From Rhizobium pisi (GTDB lineage Bacteria; Pseudomonadota; Alphaproteobacteria; Rhizobiales; Rhizobiaceae): DNA of 64,000 nt. The DNA lies in assembly GCF_003938655.1 (NCBI RefSeq), contig NZ_RJJT01000004.1, positions 62,001 through 126,000 of the forward strand, read 5' to 3'. The translations under genes and the position numbers were made by a program. This document shows positions 44,534 to 53,171 of the stretch, in pieces. How positions within the stretch are numbered: position 1 is the stretch's first letter; every line of letters begins with the position of its first letter. The notes under the pieces are model-generated. The model was not told the DNA's origin. It searched no databases and worked only from the letters and a program-made list of their open reading frames with translations.

Positions 44534-45694
44534 ATGATGGAACAGACCGCAACCCGCATCGACTGGATCGGCCGCAGCTGCCGGCTGCTCAAGGCCATAG
44601 GGGCAGAATTCGAGGGCACGCGCCCTTTCGAGGGCCTGTCGATCGGTACCGGCATCCATCTGGAACCGAAGACGGTGGCGCTCTTGATGACGCTTCGCGC
44701 CGGCGGGGCGCGCCTCGTCTGCACCGGCAACCTCAACAGCACCCAGCCTGCAACGGTCGAGTTCCTGCGCGCGCAGGGCATCACGGTCTTTGCGACGCAA
44801 ACGACCGATCCCGCCGCTCATCATCAGAGCCTTGAAGCGGTTATCGCAGAAAAACCGGATCTGCTGCTCGACAATGGCGGCGATCTCTTCGCCATCGCGG
44901 CGGATAAACCCTATGCCAATCTCCTTGGCGGCACCGAGGAGACGACCTCGGGCCGAACGCGCCTGCTGCCGCTGCGCGAGCGGCTGAACATGCCGATCCT
45001 CGTCATCAACGACAGCCCGATCAAACAATTCGCAGAAAACAGGCATGCCGTCGGCCAGAGCCTGTTCGAAAGCTATCTGCGTTTCACCAATCGCTCCACC
45101 AACGGCAAACGCGTGACGGTCTTCGGCTACGGCGCCTGCGGCAAGGGCACGGCCGCCTGTTTCCGCAATGCCTTTTCGTCAGTCAACGTCGTCGATATCG
45201 ATCCGGTGACGACGCTCGAAGCCCATCTCGATGGTTTCGTCACGCCGCTGCGCGACGAGGCGATCCGCTCTGCCGATATCCTCGTCACCGTTACCGGTTT
45301 TGCCGGCATCGTGACGGCCGCCGACTTGCCGCTCGTCAAGGACGGGGCGATCCTGATGAACGGCGGCCATTTCCCGCACGAGATCGATGTCGAGGCTTTT
45401 CGCCGCCACCCCGATGTCGTCAGCATCGATCGCTACGAGGCCGATCATATCGAGACCTTCCATCTGAGCGACGGTCGCTCATTCCATGTGCTCGGCGGCG
45501 GCCACATGGCCAATCTCGCCGGCCCGCGGCCGCTCGGCAATACCGTCGAATCGATGGATCTCGGCTTCACCCTTCAGGCCCGCTGCCTGGAGCGTGTCGC
45601 CAAAGGCGAGGCCGGCGTCGAATCCTGCATCGGGCCTGTACCGCACGATATCGATCAGATGGTGGCCAACGCCTACCTCGATCTGGCGCGTTAA
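44534..45694 (+). CDS. S-adenosylhomocysteinase-like protein (short, divergent)
   Basis: 386 residues (about 466 in standard AhcY), starting at the double ATG 44534/44537 behind GGGAAGAG. The NAD site is KRVTVFGYGACGKGTAACFR (G-x-G-x-x-G), as in AhcY. Other family phrases are present in changed form: GGTEETTSGRTRLL, VINDSPIKQFAENRHAVGQS, ILMNGGHFPHEIDV, HVLGGGHMANLAGPRPLGNT. GNLNSTQPATVEFL takes the place of CNPLSTQ. The end lacks the C-terminal KPDHYRY-type tail; it stops MVANAYLDLAR. The standard substrate is SAH, but this divergent form may use a related compound. It follows the LysR gene. Confidence 0.8.
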   Translation: MMEQTATRIDWIGRSCRLLKAIGAEFEGTRPFEGLSIGTGIHLEPKTVALLMTLRAGGARLVCTGNLNSTQPATVEFLRAQGITVFATQTTDPAAHHQSLEAVIAEKPDLLLDNGGDLFAIAADKPYANLLGGTEETTSGRTRLLPLRERLNMPILVINDSPIKQFAENRHAVGQSLFESYLRFTNRSTNGKRVTVFGYGACGKGTAACFRNAFSSVNVVDIDPVTTLEAHLDGFVTPLRDEAIRSADILVTVTGFAGIVTAADLPLVKDGAILMNGGHFPHEIDVEAFRRHPDVVSIDRYEADHIETFHLSDGRSFHVLGGGHMANLAGPRPLGNTVESMDLGFTLQARCLERVAKGEAGVESCIGPVPHDIDQMVANAYLDLAR

Positions 45695-45734
45695 TTCTCC
45701 GGGCGGATTGGGATCAGTCGATCGCGATGACGCG

Positions 45735-46631
45735 CTACTGCTCCCAGTAGGGAACGGGGCCGTAAAGCTCTGCCAGAAAATCGATGAACAGCCGCACCTT
45801 GGCCGGAAGGAACTGCCGGCTGGGATAGACGGCCGAGAGCGCGACATTGTGCGAGCCCTCATAGGCCGGCAGCACCTGCACCAGCCGGCCGGCCTTGAGC
45901 TCTTCGCCGATATCCCAGGTGGAGCGCAACGCGATTCCGAGGCCGGCGATGACAGCCTCGCGGATCACTTCACTGGAATTGGTGATCAGCATGCCCTCCG
46001 GCCTGAGGCTGAGCATTCCATCCGGTCCATTCAGCCGCCAGGTGTCGTTATTGTGCGCCGGCAGGCATCGATGGTGTTTCAGGTCGTCGATATGCCCGGG
46101 CTCGCCATGCGCGGCAAGATAATCCGGCGAGGCGCAGAGCAGCCGGCGCACCGGCGCCAGCCGGCGGGCGACGAGGCTCGAATCGGTCAGCTCGGCGATG
46201 CGGATCGCCAGATCGAAGCCGCCTCCGACGATGTCTGAGAATTCGTCCGTCAGCACCAGGTTGATCGCAAGCCCCGGATGCGCCTCCATGAACGCCTTCA
46301 GATGCGGCGCGATATGCATGCGCCCGAAGGAGGTCGGCGCCGAGATCTTCAGCGTGCCGTGCATCTGCGCCGAGCGGCCGGAAATATAGAATTCCGCCTC
46401 CTCCAAACCGGCAAGAATGCCGAGAACGCGGTCATAGAAACCCTGTCCGGCTTCCGTCAGCGAGATCTGCCGTGTCGTGCGCTGCAGAAGCCGGGTGCCG
46501 AGCCGATCCTCCAGCCGCTTGATCCGCTTGGAAACGACGGCCGGGGAAAAGCCGAGCGCGCGCCCTGCCAGCGACATGCTTCCTGTTGCGACGACCTTGG
46601 CGAAGATTTCGAGATCACCCAGATTGGTCAT
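45735..46631 (-). CDS. LysR family transcriptional regulator
   Basis: 298 residues from the ATG at 46631 (MTNLGDLEIFAKVVATGSMS); the frame is open to 46661 with another ATG. Helix-turn-helix AGRALGFSPAVVSKRIKRLE. The binding domain has LKISAPTSFGRMHIAPHLKA. It is divergent from glcD and probably controls the glycolate genes or another path. It converges with the S-adenosylhomocysteinase-like gene. Confidence 0.92.
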   Translation of the reverse strand: MTNLGDLEIFAKVVATGSMSLAGRALGFSPAVVSKRIKRLEDRLGTRLLQRTTRQISLTEAGQGFYDRVLGILAGLEEAEFYISGRSAQMHGTLKISAPTSFGRMHIAPHLKAFMEAHPGLAINLVLTDEFSDIVGGGFDLAIRIAELTDSSLVARRLAPVRRLLCASPDYLAAHGEPGHIDDLKHHRCLPAHNNDTWRLNGPDGMLSLRPEGMLITNSSEVIREAVIAGLGIALRSTWDIGEELKAGRLVQVLPAYEGSHNVALSAVYPSRQFLPAKVRLFIDFLAELYGPVPYWEQ

Positions 46632-46665
46632 GAGGTTTGCGACTTTTTCCCCTTTAGGCATAAGT

Positions 46666-46702
46666 GCTTAGCATTTGCGCCGCTTTCGGGAAAGTGCTAA
46701 GC
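46666..46702. promoter_or_regulatory. Inverted repeat in the LysR/glcD divergent gap
   Basis: GCTTAGCA (46666-46673) and TGCTAAGC (46695-46702), each within a longer AAGTGCT-type context. It lies between the LysR start (46631) and the glcD start (46778), so it is a candidate operator for the divergent pair. Confidence 0.5.
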
Positions 46703-46777
46703 CGGTTGGCCGCGGCAGGGAGGTTTGCGGGCCAGTTCCCGCTGTCATTTTCCGTCGTCAGGGCCAGGGAGAACGCC

Positions 46778-48217
46778 ATGTCCGACGCCATTTCGTTTCT
46801 CGCCCCGCGCGCCGATGTCCTGGTGCGCCGAGCCCAGATCGTGGCCGATCTGACCGACCTCCTGCCGCCGGAATGCCTGGTGCATGAGGCGCGCGAATTG
46901 GTGCCGTTCGAGACCGATGCCTTCGTTTCCTATCGTCGCCTGCCGCTTGCCGTCGCTCTTCCACGCACGACAGCAGAGGTTTCGGCGATCATGCGTTATT
47001 GCCATCGCTACGGCATCCCCGTCGTGCCGCGCGGCGCCGGCACCTCGCTCTCCGGCGGCGCCATTCCGCAGGAGGATGCCGTCGTGCTCGGCCTGTCGAA
47101 GATGAACAGTGTCCTCGAGATCGACCTGCCGAACCGCGTCGCCGTGGTTCAGGCCGGTGTCACCAATCTCAACATTTCCGAGTCCGTTTCCGCAGACGGC
47201 TTTTTCTATGCGCCCGATCCGAGTTCTCAGCTCGCCTGCACTATCGGCGGCAATATCGGCATGAATTCCGGCGGCGCCCACTGTCTGAAATACGGCGTCA
47301 CCACAAACAACCTGCTCGGCGTCAAAATGGTGCTGGTCGACGGCACGGTGATTGAACTCGGCGGCAAGGCGCTGGATGCGGCAGGTTATGACCTGCTCGG
47401 CCTAGTCTGTGGCCACGAAGGCCAGCTCGGCATTGTCACCGAGGCAACGGTGCGGCTGATCGCCAAGCCGGAAGGCGCGCGCCCCGTGCTCTTCGGTTTC
47501 GAAGCTTCAGAGGAGGCTGGCGCCTGCGTTGCCGATGTCATCGCCGCCGGCATCATTCCCGTTGCGATCGAATTCATGGACAAGCCGGCGATCGAGATCT
47601 GCGAGGCCTTCGCCCATGCCGGCTATCCCCTCGATGTCGGCGCGCTGCTGATCGTCGAGGTCGAGGGTTCGGAAGCGGAAATGGACGCCACGCTGAAGGA
47701 CATTGTCGAGATCGCCCGCCGGCACGGCGTCAAGACCGTGCGCGAATGCCAGTCGGCGACCGAGGCGGCGCTGATCTGGAAGGGCCGCAAATCCGCTTTC
47801 GGCGCCACCGGCCGCATCGCCGATTATATCTGCATGGACGGCACCGTGCCGCTCAGCCAGCTTTCCCATGTGCTGAAGCGGACGGCCGAGATCATCGACC
47901 ATTACGGCCTGCGCGTCGCCAACGTCTTCCACGCCGGCGACGGCAATATGCACCCATTGATCCTCTTCAACGCCAACGATCCGGAGGATGCCGCCCGCGC
48001 CGAGGCGGCGGGCAACGATATCCTGAAGCTCTGCGTCGATGCCGGCGGCTGCCTCACCGGCGAACATGGCGTCGGCATCGAGAAACGCGACCTGATGCGG
48101 CACCAATATTCCGAGGCTGATCTTGCCCAGCAGATGGCGGTGCGCGCCGCCTTCGATCCCGGCTGGATCCTCAATCCGTCCAAGGTCTTCCCGCTCGAAG
48201 GGCGTCCCGCCGTATGA
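46778..48217 (+). CDS. glcD: Glycolate oxidase subunit GlcD (FAD-linked oxidase)
   Basis: 479 residues from the ATG at 46778 (MSDAISFLAPRADVLVRRAQ), with AGGGAG upstream. FAD-binding phrases: IPVVPRGAGTSLSGGAIPQE, FYAPDPSSQLACTIGGNIGM, NSGGAHCLKYGVTTNN, LVCGHEGQLGIVTEATVRL. The C-terminal HAGDGNMHPLI and TGEHGVGIEKRDLM are active-site phrases of the D-lactate/glycolate dehydrogenase family. With GlcE and GlcF it oxidises glycolate to glyoxylate at the membrane and feeds electrons to quinone. It overlaps glcE by 4 bases (ATGA). Confidence 0.95.
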   Translation: MSDAISFLAPRADVLVRRAQIVADLTDLLPPECLVHEARELVPFETDAFVSYRRLPLAVALPRTTAEVSAIMRYCHRYGIPVVPRGAGTSLSGGAIPQEDAVVLGLSKMNSVLEIDLPNRVAVVQAGVTNLNISESVSADGFFYAPDPSSQLACTIGGNIGMNSGGAHCLKYGVTTNNLLGVKMVLVDGTVIELGGKALDAAGYDLLGLVCGHEGQLGIVTEATVRLIAKPEGARPVLFGFEASEEAGACVADVIAAGIIPVAIEFMDKPAIEICEAFAHAGYPLDVGALLIVEVEGSEAEMDATLKDIVEIARRHGVKTVRECQSATEAALIWKGRKSAFGATGRIADYICMDGTVPLSQLSHVLKRTAEIIDHYGLRVANVFHAGDGNMHPLILFNANDPEDAARAEAAGNDILKLCVDAGGCLTGEHGVGIEKRDLMRHQYSEADLAQQMAVRAAFDPGWILNPSKVFPLEGRPAV

Positions 48218-49413
48218 TCGATCTGATGCCGACTAGCGAGGAACAGGCAGCGGCGATCGTCCTCGCACATGCGGCGACGAACCGGTCGCTCGCGGTCTGT
48301 GGCGGCGATACGCGGTCGGGTTTCGGCAATGCCGTTTCCGCCGAAGACCGGCTGCGATCGACCAGGCTTTCCGGCATTGTCGCCTACAATCCCGGCGAGA
48401 TGGTCATGACAGCCCGCTCGGGTACGCCGCTTGCCGAGGTCGAGGCGGCGCTGTCCGAAGGTGGCCAGATGCTCGCCTTCGAGCCGATGGACCATCGCCC
48501 GGTTATGGGCAGATCGGGCGAGCCGACAATCGGCGGCGTCTTCGCCGCCAATGTTTCCGGCCCGCGCCGCCTCATTGCGGGCGCTGCTCGCGACAGCCTC
48601 CTCGGTGTACGCTTCATCAACGGCAAGGGGGAAGTCATCAAGGCCGGTGGCCGGGTGATGAAGAATGTCACAGGTCTCGATCTCGTCAAGCTGATCGCCG
48701 GCTCGTATGGCACACTGGGTTTCCTCACCGAAGTCACCTTCCGCGTGCCGCCGCGCCCGAAGACGGAGTGCACCGTGGTTCTGTCGGGCCTCAACGACGC
48801 TGAAGCGGCAAACGCCATGGCGGTGGCGATGGCACTGCCGGTGGAGGTCTCGGGTGCCGCTCATCTGCCGCTGACGGTGACGTGGAAATTCCTCGCCGGC
48901 AAATTGCCCGAGGGCGAGGCGACGGTTCTGCGCATCGAGGGCTTGGTCGGCTCGGTCGACGTGCGCGTCGAAAAGCTTGCGGCGGCAATGTCCGCCTTCG
49001 CTAAGGTCACGCGGCTGGAACAGCCGGAAAGCCGTAGGCTATGGCAGGAAATCCGCGACGTGCTGCCTTATGCCGACGGCACGACGCGGCCGGTCTGGCG
49101 CGTCTCGGTCGCTCCCGGTACCGGCCATCAGCTGGTCGCGGCCCTTCGCCTCGAAGCCGGCGTCGACGCCTTCTACGACTGGCAGGGCGGCCTCGTCTGG
49201 ATGCGGATGGAGGCCGGCCCCGAAGCGGAACTGGTCCGTCGCTTCATCAAGGCGCTCGGCGGCGGCCATGCGACGCTGATCCGTGCATCGGCTGAGGCGA
49301 GGGCGGTCACGTCAGCCTTCCATCGGGAGCCTGAGGCGGTGGCGATGCTGTCGCGTCGGGTGAAGGAGAAATTCGACCCGGCCGGCATATTCAATCCGGG
49401 GAAGATGGGGTGA
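48214..49413 (+). CDS. glcE: Glycolate oxidase subunit GlcE (FAD-binding)
   Basis: 399 residues; the start overlaps the glcD stop by ATGA. FAD-binding domain: RSLAVCGGDTRSGFGN, IVAYNPGEMVMTARSGTPLA, GEPTIGGVFAANVSGPRRLI, GGRVMKNVTGLDLVKLIAGS. It is shorter than GlcD and has a degenerate C-terminus, as usual for GlcE. The path to glcF is interrupted by a 245-base gap that holds a long inverted repeat. Confidence 0.94.
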   Translation: MIDLMPTSEEQAAAIVLAHAATNRSLAVCGGDTRSGFGNAVSAEDRLRSTRLSGIVAYNPGEMVMTARSGTPLAEVEAALSEGGQMLAFEPMDHRPVMGRSGEPTIGGVFAANVSGPRRLIAGAARDSLLGVRFINGKGEVIKAGGRVMKNVTGLDLVKLIAGSYGTLGFLTEVTFRVPPRPKTECTVVLSGLNDAEAANAMAVAMALPVEVSGAAHLPLTVTWKFLAGKLPEGEATVLRIEGLVGSVDVRVEKLAAAMSAFAKVTRLEQPESRRLWQEIRDVLPYADGTTRPVWRVSVAPGTGHQLVAALRLEAGVDAFYDWQGGLVWMRMEAGPEAELVRRFIKALGGGHATLIRASAEARAVTSAFHREPEAVAMLSRRVKEKFDPAGIFNPGKMG

Positions 49414-49440
49414 GGGAGAAGATGAAGCTGCGCGCGGATT

Positions 49441-49616
49441 ACCCCCCTCTGTCCTGCCGGACATCTCCCCCACAAGGGGGGAGATCGGATGGAAGAGATG
49501 GCTTCCCCAAACAACTCGGACAGTGCAACTCCGACGCGGCAGCGAGGGAGCAATGGTCCACCCTCTTGCCAATCTCCCCCCTTGTGGGGGAGATGTCCGG
49601 CAGGACAGAGGGGGGT
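49441..49616. repeat. 45-bp perfect inverted repeat in the glcE-glcF gap
   Basis: Arms at 49441-49485 and 49572-49616 are exact reverse complements. Each arm contains TCCTGCCGGACATC and a G/C-run palindrome (TCTCCCCCACAAGGGGGGAG). The 86-base spacer has no gene. Such elements are repeated in Rhizobiales genomes between genes. In RNA this would make a very stable hairpin inside the glc operon and could reduce glcF expression or stabilise the upstream mRNA. Confidence 0.9.
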
Positions 49617-49658
49617 GCCCCAAGCACCACCTCCACTATCCCTGGGGGATCCCGCTAG

Positions 49659-50975
49659 ATGCAAACCAACTTCACTCCGACCCAGCTCCTCGATCCTGAT
49701 GTCGCCGAATCCGAGCAGATCCTGCGCAAGTGCGTCCACTGCGGTTTCTGCACTGCCACCTGTCCGACCTATGTGACGCTCGGCAACGAGCTCGACAGCC
49801 CGCGCGGCCGCATCTATCTCATCAAGGACATGCTGGAAAACGGCCGTGCCGCCGATGCCGAAGTCGTCACCCATATCGACCGCTGTCTCTCCTGCCTTGC
49901 CTGCGTCACCACCTGTCCCTCCGGCGTCGACTACATGCATCTGGTCGACCACGCCCGCGCCCATATCGAAAAGACCTACAAGCGGCCCTTCATGAACCGG
50001 CTGACGCGCGCCATTCTGGCCGCCGTTCTGCCCTATCCCGGCCGTTTCCGGCTGGCGCTCAATCTCGCTCGTCTCGGTCGGCCCGTCGCAGGCCTGATAC
50101 GGGGCTCCGCTTTGAAACCTTTCGCCGCCATGCTGGCGCTGGCGCCGCGGCGCATCCCCGCTGCTTCGGCCTTCGCAAAACCCGGCAGCTATCCGCCTGA
50201 GGCGGAGCGGCGCGGCCGGGTCGCCATCTTGACGGGCTGCGCCCAACCGGTGCTCGATCCCGGGATCAACGAGGCCGCGATCCGGCTGCTGACGCGGCTC
50301 AGGGTCGAGGTCGTTGTGCCGGAAGGCGAGGTCTGCTGCGGCTCGCTGGTCCATCACATGGGCCGAGCCGAGCAGGCGCTTGCCAGCGCGCGCGCCAATG
50401 TCGATATCTGGACGCGCGAGATGGAAGGAGAGGGCCTCGACGCGATCATCATCACTGCCTCGGGCTGCGGCACGACGATCAAGGATTACGGCCATATGCT
50501 GCGCCTCGATCCCGCCTATGCCGCCAAGGCCGCGAGAGTCTCGGCGCTCGCCAAGGACGTCACCGAATATCTCGCAACGCTCGACTTGCCGGCGCACATG
50601 CCGAAGGGCATCACGGTCGCCTATCATTCCGCCTGTTCCATGCAGCATGGACAGCGTATCACGCTGGCGCCGAAGCAGTTGCTGAAGGCGGCGGGTTTTA
50701 CGGTGCGCGATCCCGCCGAAGGCCATCTCTGCTGCGGCTCCGCCGGCACTTACAACATCATGCAGCCGGAGATCTCGGCGGCGCTGAAGGCGCGCAAGGT
50801 CAAGAACATCGAGGCCACCAAGGCCGATGTCATCGCCACCGGCAATATCGGCTGCATCACACAGATCGCCACCGCCGCCGGCATTCCGATCCTGCACACG
50901 GTCGAGCTTCTCGATTGGGCCTATGGCGGCGCTGTGCCGGAAAAATTAACAGGTTTGCCGTTAGTCTCAACTTAG
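49659..50975 (+). CDS. glcF: Glycolate oxidase iron-sulfur subunit GlcF
   Basis: 438 residues. Two 4Fe-4S motifs near the N-terminus: CVHCGFCTATCPTYVTLG and CLSCLACVTTCPSGVDYM. Two CCG domains follow, seen as EGEVCCGSLVHHMGRAEQAL and EGHLCCGSAGTYNIMQPEIS. It carries electrons from GlcDE to the membrane quinone pool. The start ATG at 49659 has no strong ribosome site (GGGGGATCCCGCTAG upstream); expression may depend on read-through across the inverted repeat. Confidence 0.95.
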   Translation: MQTNFTPTQLLDPDVAESEQILRKCVHCGFCTATCPTYVTLGNELDSPRGRIYLIKDMLENGRAADAEVVTHIDRCLSCLACVTTCPSGVDYMHLVDHARAHIEKTYKRPFMNRLTRAILAAVLPYPGRFRLALNLARLGRPVAGLIRGSALKPFAAMLALAPRRIPAASAFAKPGSYPPEAERRGRVAILTGCAQPVLDPGINEAAIRLLTRLRVEVVVPEGEVCCGSLVHHMGRAEQALASARANVDIWTREMEGEGLDAIIITASGCGTTIKDYGHMLRLDPAYAAKAARVSALAKDVTEYLATLDLPAHMPKGITVAYHSACSMQHGQRITLAPKQLLKAAGFTVRDPAEGHLCCGSAGTYNIMQPEISAALKARKVKNIEATKADVIATGNIGCITQIATAAGIPILHTVELLDWAYGGAVPEKLTGLPLVST

Positions 50976-51011
50976 CGAAGGCCCGCCGGGCCGGTCTCGG
51001 GAGTTTAGGCG

Positions 51012-51452
51012 ATGTGGCGTGGGATGATAGTGCTTGCGGGACTGCTCGGCGCGGCAGGCACGGCTCATGCGGATAGCCATTATTTCTGTTCCGCCGATGA
51101 CAAGGAAGCACGGTTCACGCTCGAAAGCGGTTTCGAAAGCAATGGCGGCCATCGGCTCAACCATTTCCGCGGCGCGCTGGCCGTCAAGGATGAGAGCCAA
51201 TCGGCGATCTTCGGAAAACGTGTTTTCGAATCGCGGCATCTGACCAATCACTGGTCGCGCGACGGCGAGCTGCTTCTGGAGGTCTTCGATCCCGGCGGTG
51301 ACGATACCGGTGGCGTAACGCTGGATCTGGTGGTGGTTGCCGGTGAGCGCGGTAAGGCTGCGGCAAATTTCAGCGGCACCTATTCCCTGACGATCGAAGG
51401 AGGCAGCAAACCCTACGCCGTCGAGGGCAAGGTCAGCTGCGGCACGAAATAG
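51012..51452 (+). CDS. Periplasmic protein of unknown function
   Basis: 146 residues with a signal peptide (MWRGMIVLAGLLGAAGTAHA, likely cut after AHA). The mature part starts DSHYFCSADDKEARFTLESG and contains a second Cys near the end (GKVSCGTK), so one disulfide is possible. It looks like a small beta-rich domain; no family recognised. It is 36 bases after glcF and may be in the same transcript. A terminator follows. Confidence 0.7.
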   Translation: MWRGMIVLAGLLGAAGTAHADSHYFCSADDKEARFTLESGFESNGGHRLNHFRGALAVKDESQSAIFGKRVFESRHLTNHWSRDGELLLEVFDPGGDDTGGVTLDLVVVAGERGKAAANFSGTYSLTIEGGSKPYAVEGKVSCGTK

Positions 51453-51499
51453 CGCCACGACAAGCGGACAATCCCGAAATCGGAATCCGAAAACAACAA

Positions 51500-51531
51500 A
51501 GCGCCGCGCGTCCCATCGGATGCGCGGCGCT
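51500..51531. terminator. Bidirectional terminator between convergent genes
   Basis: AGCGCCGCGC (51500-51509) pairs with GCGCGGCGCT (51522-51531), a 10-bp G/C stem, followed by CTATTTCTATTATT. It stands between the convergent genes at 51012 (+) and 51549 (-). Confidence 0.8.
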
Positions 51532-51548
51532 CTATTTCTATTATTCTA

Positions 51549-52223
51549 TTACCAGTGGAACGATACGCCGACGTTGACGGCATTCGTGAAGATGTTGGTC
51601 TTCAGGTCCATACCGCTGTCGATCGGAACGTCGATGCGCGAATAGGTGCCCTTGTATTCAACGAAGGTTGACCAGCGGTCGGTGACCTTGAAATCGACGC
51701 CGGCCTGGGCCTGCAGCGTCACGCCGCCGAATTCATAAGCCCAGGTCTTGCCCTCGGGACGAATCACTTCGACATGCGGAATGTTCACGCCGATACCGGC
51801 GCCGAGATAGGGCGTCCAGCGACGGGTCGGATCCTGGAAGCGATAGAGACCGTTGACGGTGAGCAGGTTCAGGCCGTCGGTGAATTCGAAATGCGACCAA
51901 CCGGTCTTTTCGAGCGTGTCGTCGTCGGCATAGACCTTGTCATGGGTGTAATCGAGCGAGATACCCCAGTTCGGCTTGTTGAAATTCTCGAGCCACCAGG
52001 TGACGCGACCGCCGTAATAAGGCGGGCTGCCGAAGGACTTGCCTTCCCAGCCGGCGGTGAAATGCGTGCCGTCCGAGAGATCGACGCCGCTGTGTGGGGC
52101 GGTCTGGTAACCGCCGTAAATGGAGAACTGCAGATCTTCCGCCGATGCTGAAGCTGCCGAACAGATCGTGAAAAACGCGATGCCCGCAAGCAGGGAAGCG
52201 GAGGAGCGAAGCGCATAGGCCAT
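51549..52223 (-). CDS. lpxQ: Outer membrane beta-barrel protein, probably lipid A oxidase LpxQ
   Basis: 224 residues with a signal peptide (LLAGIAFFTICSAASASAED, cut near ASA). The mature part is an OmpW/opacity-like barrel: FSIYGGYQTAPHSGVDLSDG, WGISLDYTHDKVYADDDTLE, PYLGAGIGVNIPHVEVIRPE, LQAQAGVDFKVTDRWSTFVE, and a terminal aromatic strand NVGVSFHW. Length and features fit LpxQ of R. leguminosarum and R. etli, an outer membrane oxidase that turns the proximal lipid A glucosamine into 2-aminogluconate. The name rests on memory of the family, so it may be only a general OmpW-type protein. Confidence 0.6.
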   Translation of the reverse strand: MAYALRSSASLLAGIAFFTICSAASASAEDLQFSIYGGYQTAPHSGVDLSDGTHFTAGWEGKSFGSPPYYGGRVTWWLENFNKPNWGISLDYTHDKVYADDDTLEKTGWSHFEFTDGLNLLTVNGLYRFQDPTRRWTPYLGAGIGVNIPHVEVIRPEGKTWAYEFGGVTLQAQAGVDFKVTDRWSTFVEYKGTYSRIDVPIDSGMDLKTNIFTNAVNVGVSFHW

Positions 52224-52343
52224 TGAATACCCCGTATTTCAATTATGTCGACTCTGAGGCAGGTGTGCCAGCTTTCGGCCGTAATGTCTAAGGCTAATAA
52301 AAGGCGCGATAAAATACGCCTTAATTTTTTTCTCAGGTGTTGC

Positions 52344-53036
52344 TCAGCCGCCAAAGAGCGTGCGCAGCACGTCGATGCCTTTGTCTTCGAAGGCAACCTT
52401 GCCCTGCTTGTTGCCGGGGCCGATGACGATCACCTTGGTGCCGACAGGCGCGCGGTCGTAAAGATGCGTCACGTCAGCGTTCATCATGCGGATGCAGCCG
52501 GAAGACATGTTGAGGCCGATCGTCCAGGGTTGGTTGGTGCCGTGGATGCGGAAGATGGTGTCGCGGCCGCCTTGGTAGAGATACATGGCGCGGGCGCCAA
52601 GCGGGTTATCCTCGCCGCCTTCCTGGAAAGCGGGAATGATGTGTCCCTTGGCGGCTTCGCGTCGGCGCATCTCGGACGGCGGCGTCCAGTCCGGCCATTC
52701 GGCCTTGCGGCCAATCTTGACGACACCCGACCAGCCGAAGCCGTCGCGGCCGACGCCGATGCCGTAGCGGGTGGCGCGGTTGTTGCCTTCGACGAGGTAG
52801 AGATACTTGTTGTTGGTATCGATGATGACGGTGCCGGCCACTTCCGTCGTAACCAGGCGCACTTTCTTGCGCTTGAACTCCGGCTTCACATATTTCGGCA
52901 TCTGCGCCACACGGACGATCTGCGCCGGGCGCTGTGCGTTGTCAGGAGTGGAGCCGGCGGGTGCGGCAAAGGCGGACGCAGACATCAAGGACAGGACAAG
53001 TCCGGCCGCAGCCAGACCTGGCATCAATTTGATCAT
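52344..53036 (-). CDS. L,D-transpeptidase (YkuD/ErfK family)
   Basis: 230 residues with a signal peptide (LAAAGLVLSLMSASAFAAPA). YkuD domain: VAGTVIIDTNNKYLYLVEGN, RYGIGVGRDGFGWSGVVKIG, RKAEWPDWTPPSEMRRRE, and the catalytic box IHGTNQPWTIGLNMSSGCIR (H-G-T and S-x-G-C-I-R). It makes 3-3 cross-links in peptidoglycan or anchors proteins to it, in the periplasm. It is a paralogue of the next gene, 135 bases away on the same strand. Confidence 0.93.
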   Translation of the reverse strand: MIKLMPGLAAAGLVLSLMSASAFAAPAGSTPDNAQRPAQIVRVAQMPKYVKPEFKRKKVRLVTTEVAGTVIIDTNNKYLYLVEGNNRATRYGIGVGRDGFGWSGVVKIGRKAEWPDWTPPSEMRRREAAKGHIIPAFQEGGEDNPLGARAMYLYQGGRDTIFRIHGTNQPWTIGLNMSSGCIRMMNADVTHLYDRAPVGTKVIVIGPGNKQGKVAFEDKGIDVLRTLFGG

Positions 53037-53171
53037 GGTCGATTCCCCTCAAGCAAAATCCGCTCGAAGCTACATGAACTTCTGCCCGATTCAAGATCGG
53101 TGCTGACGGATACAGCATTTTTGGGGGAAGGAGCCGCCTGTTCTTGCGGCTCCCAAAATACAGCGCCGTCG

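Noticed and set aside
49173..50897. 574-codon minus-strand open frame
   Set aside because: Antisense to glcF and across the repeat region; GlcF with its Fe-S motifs is the real gene.
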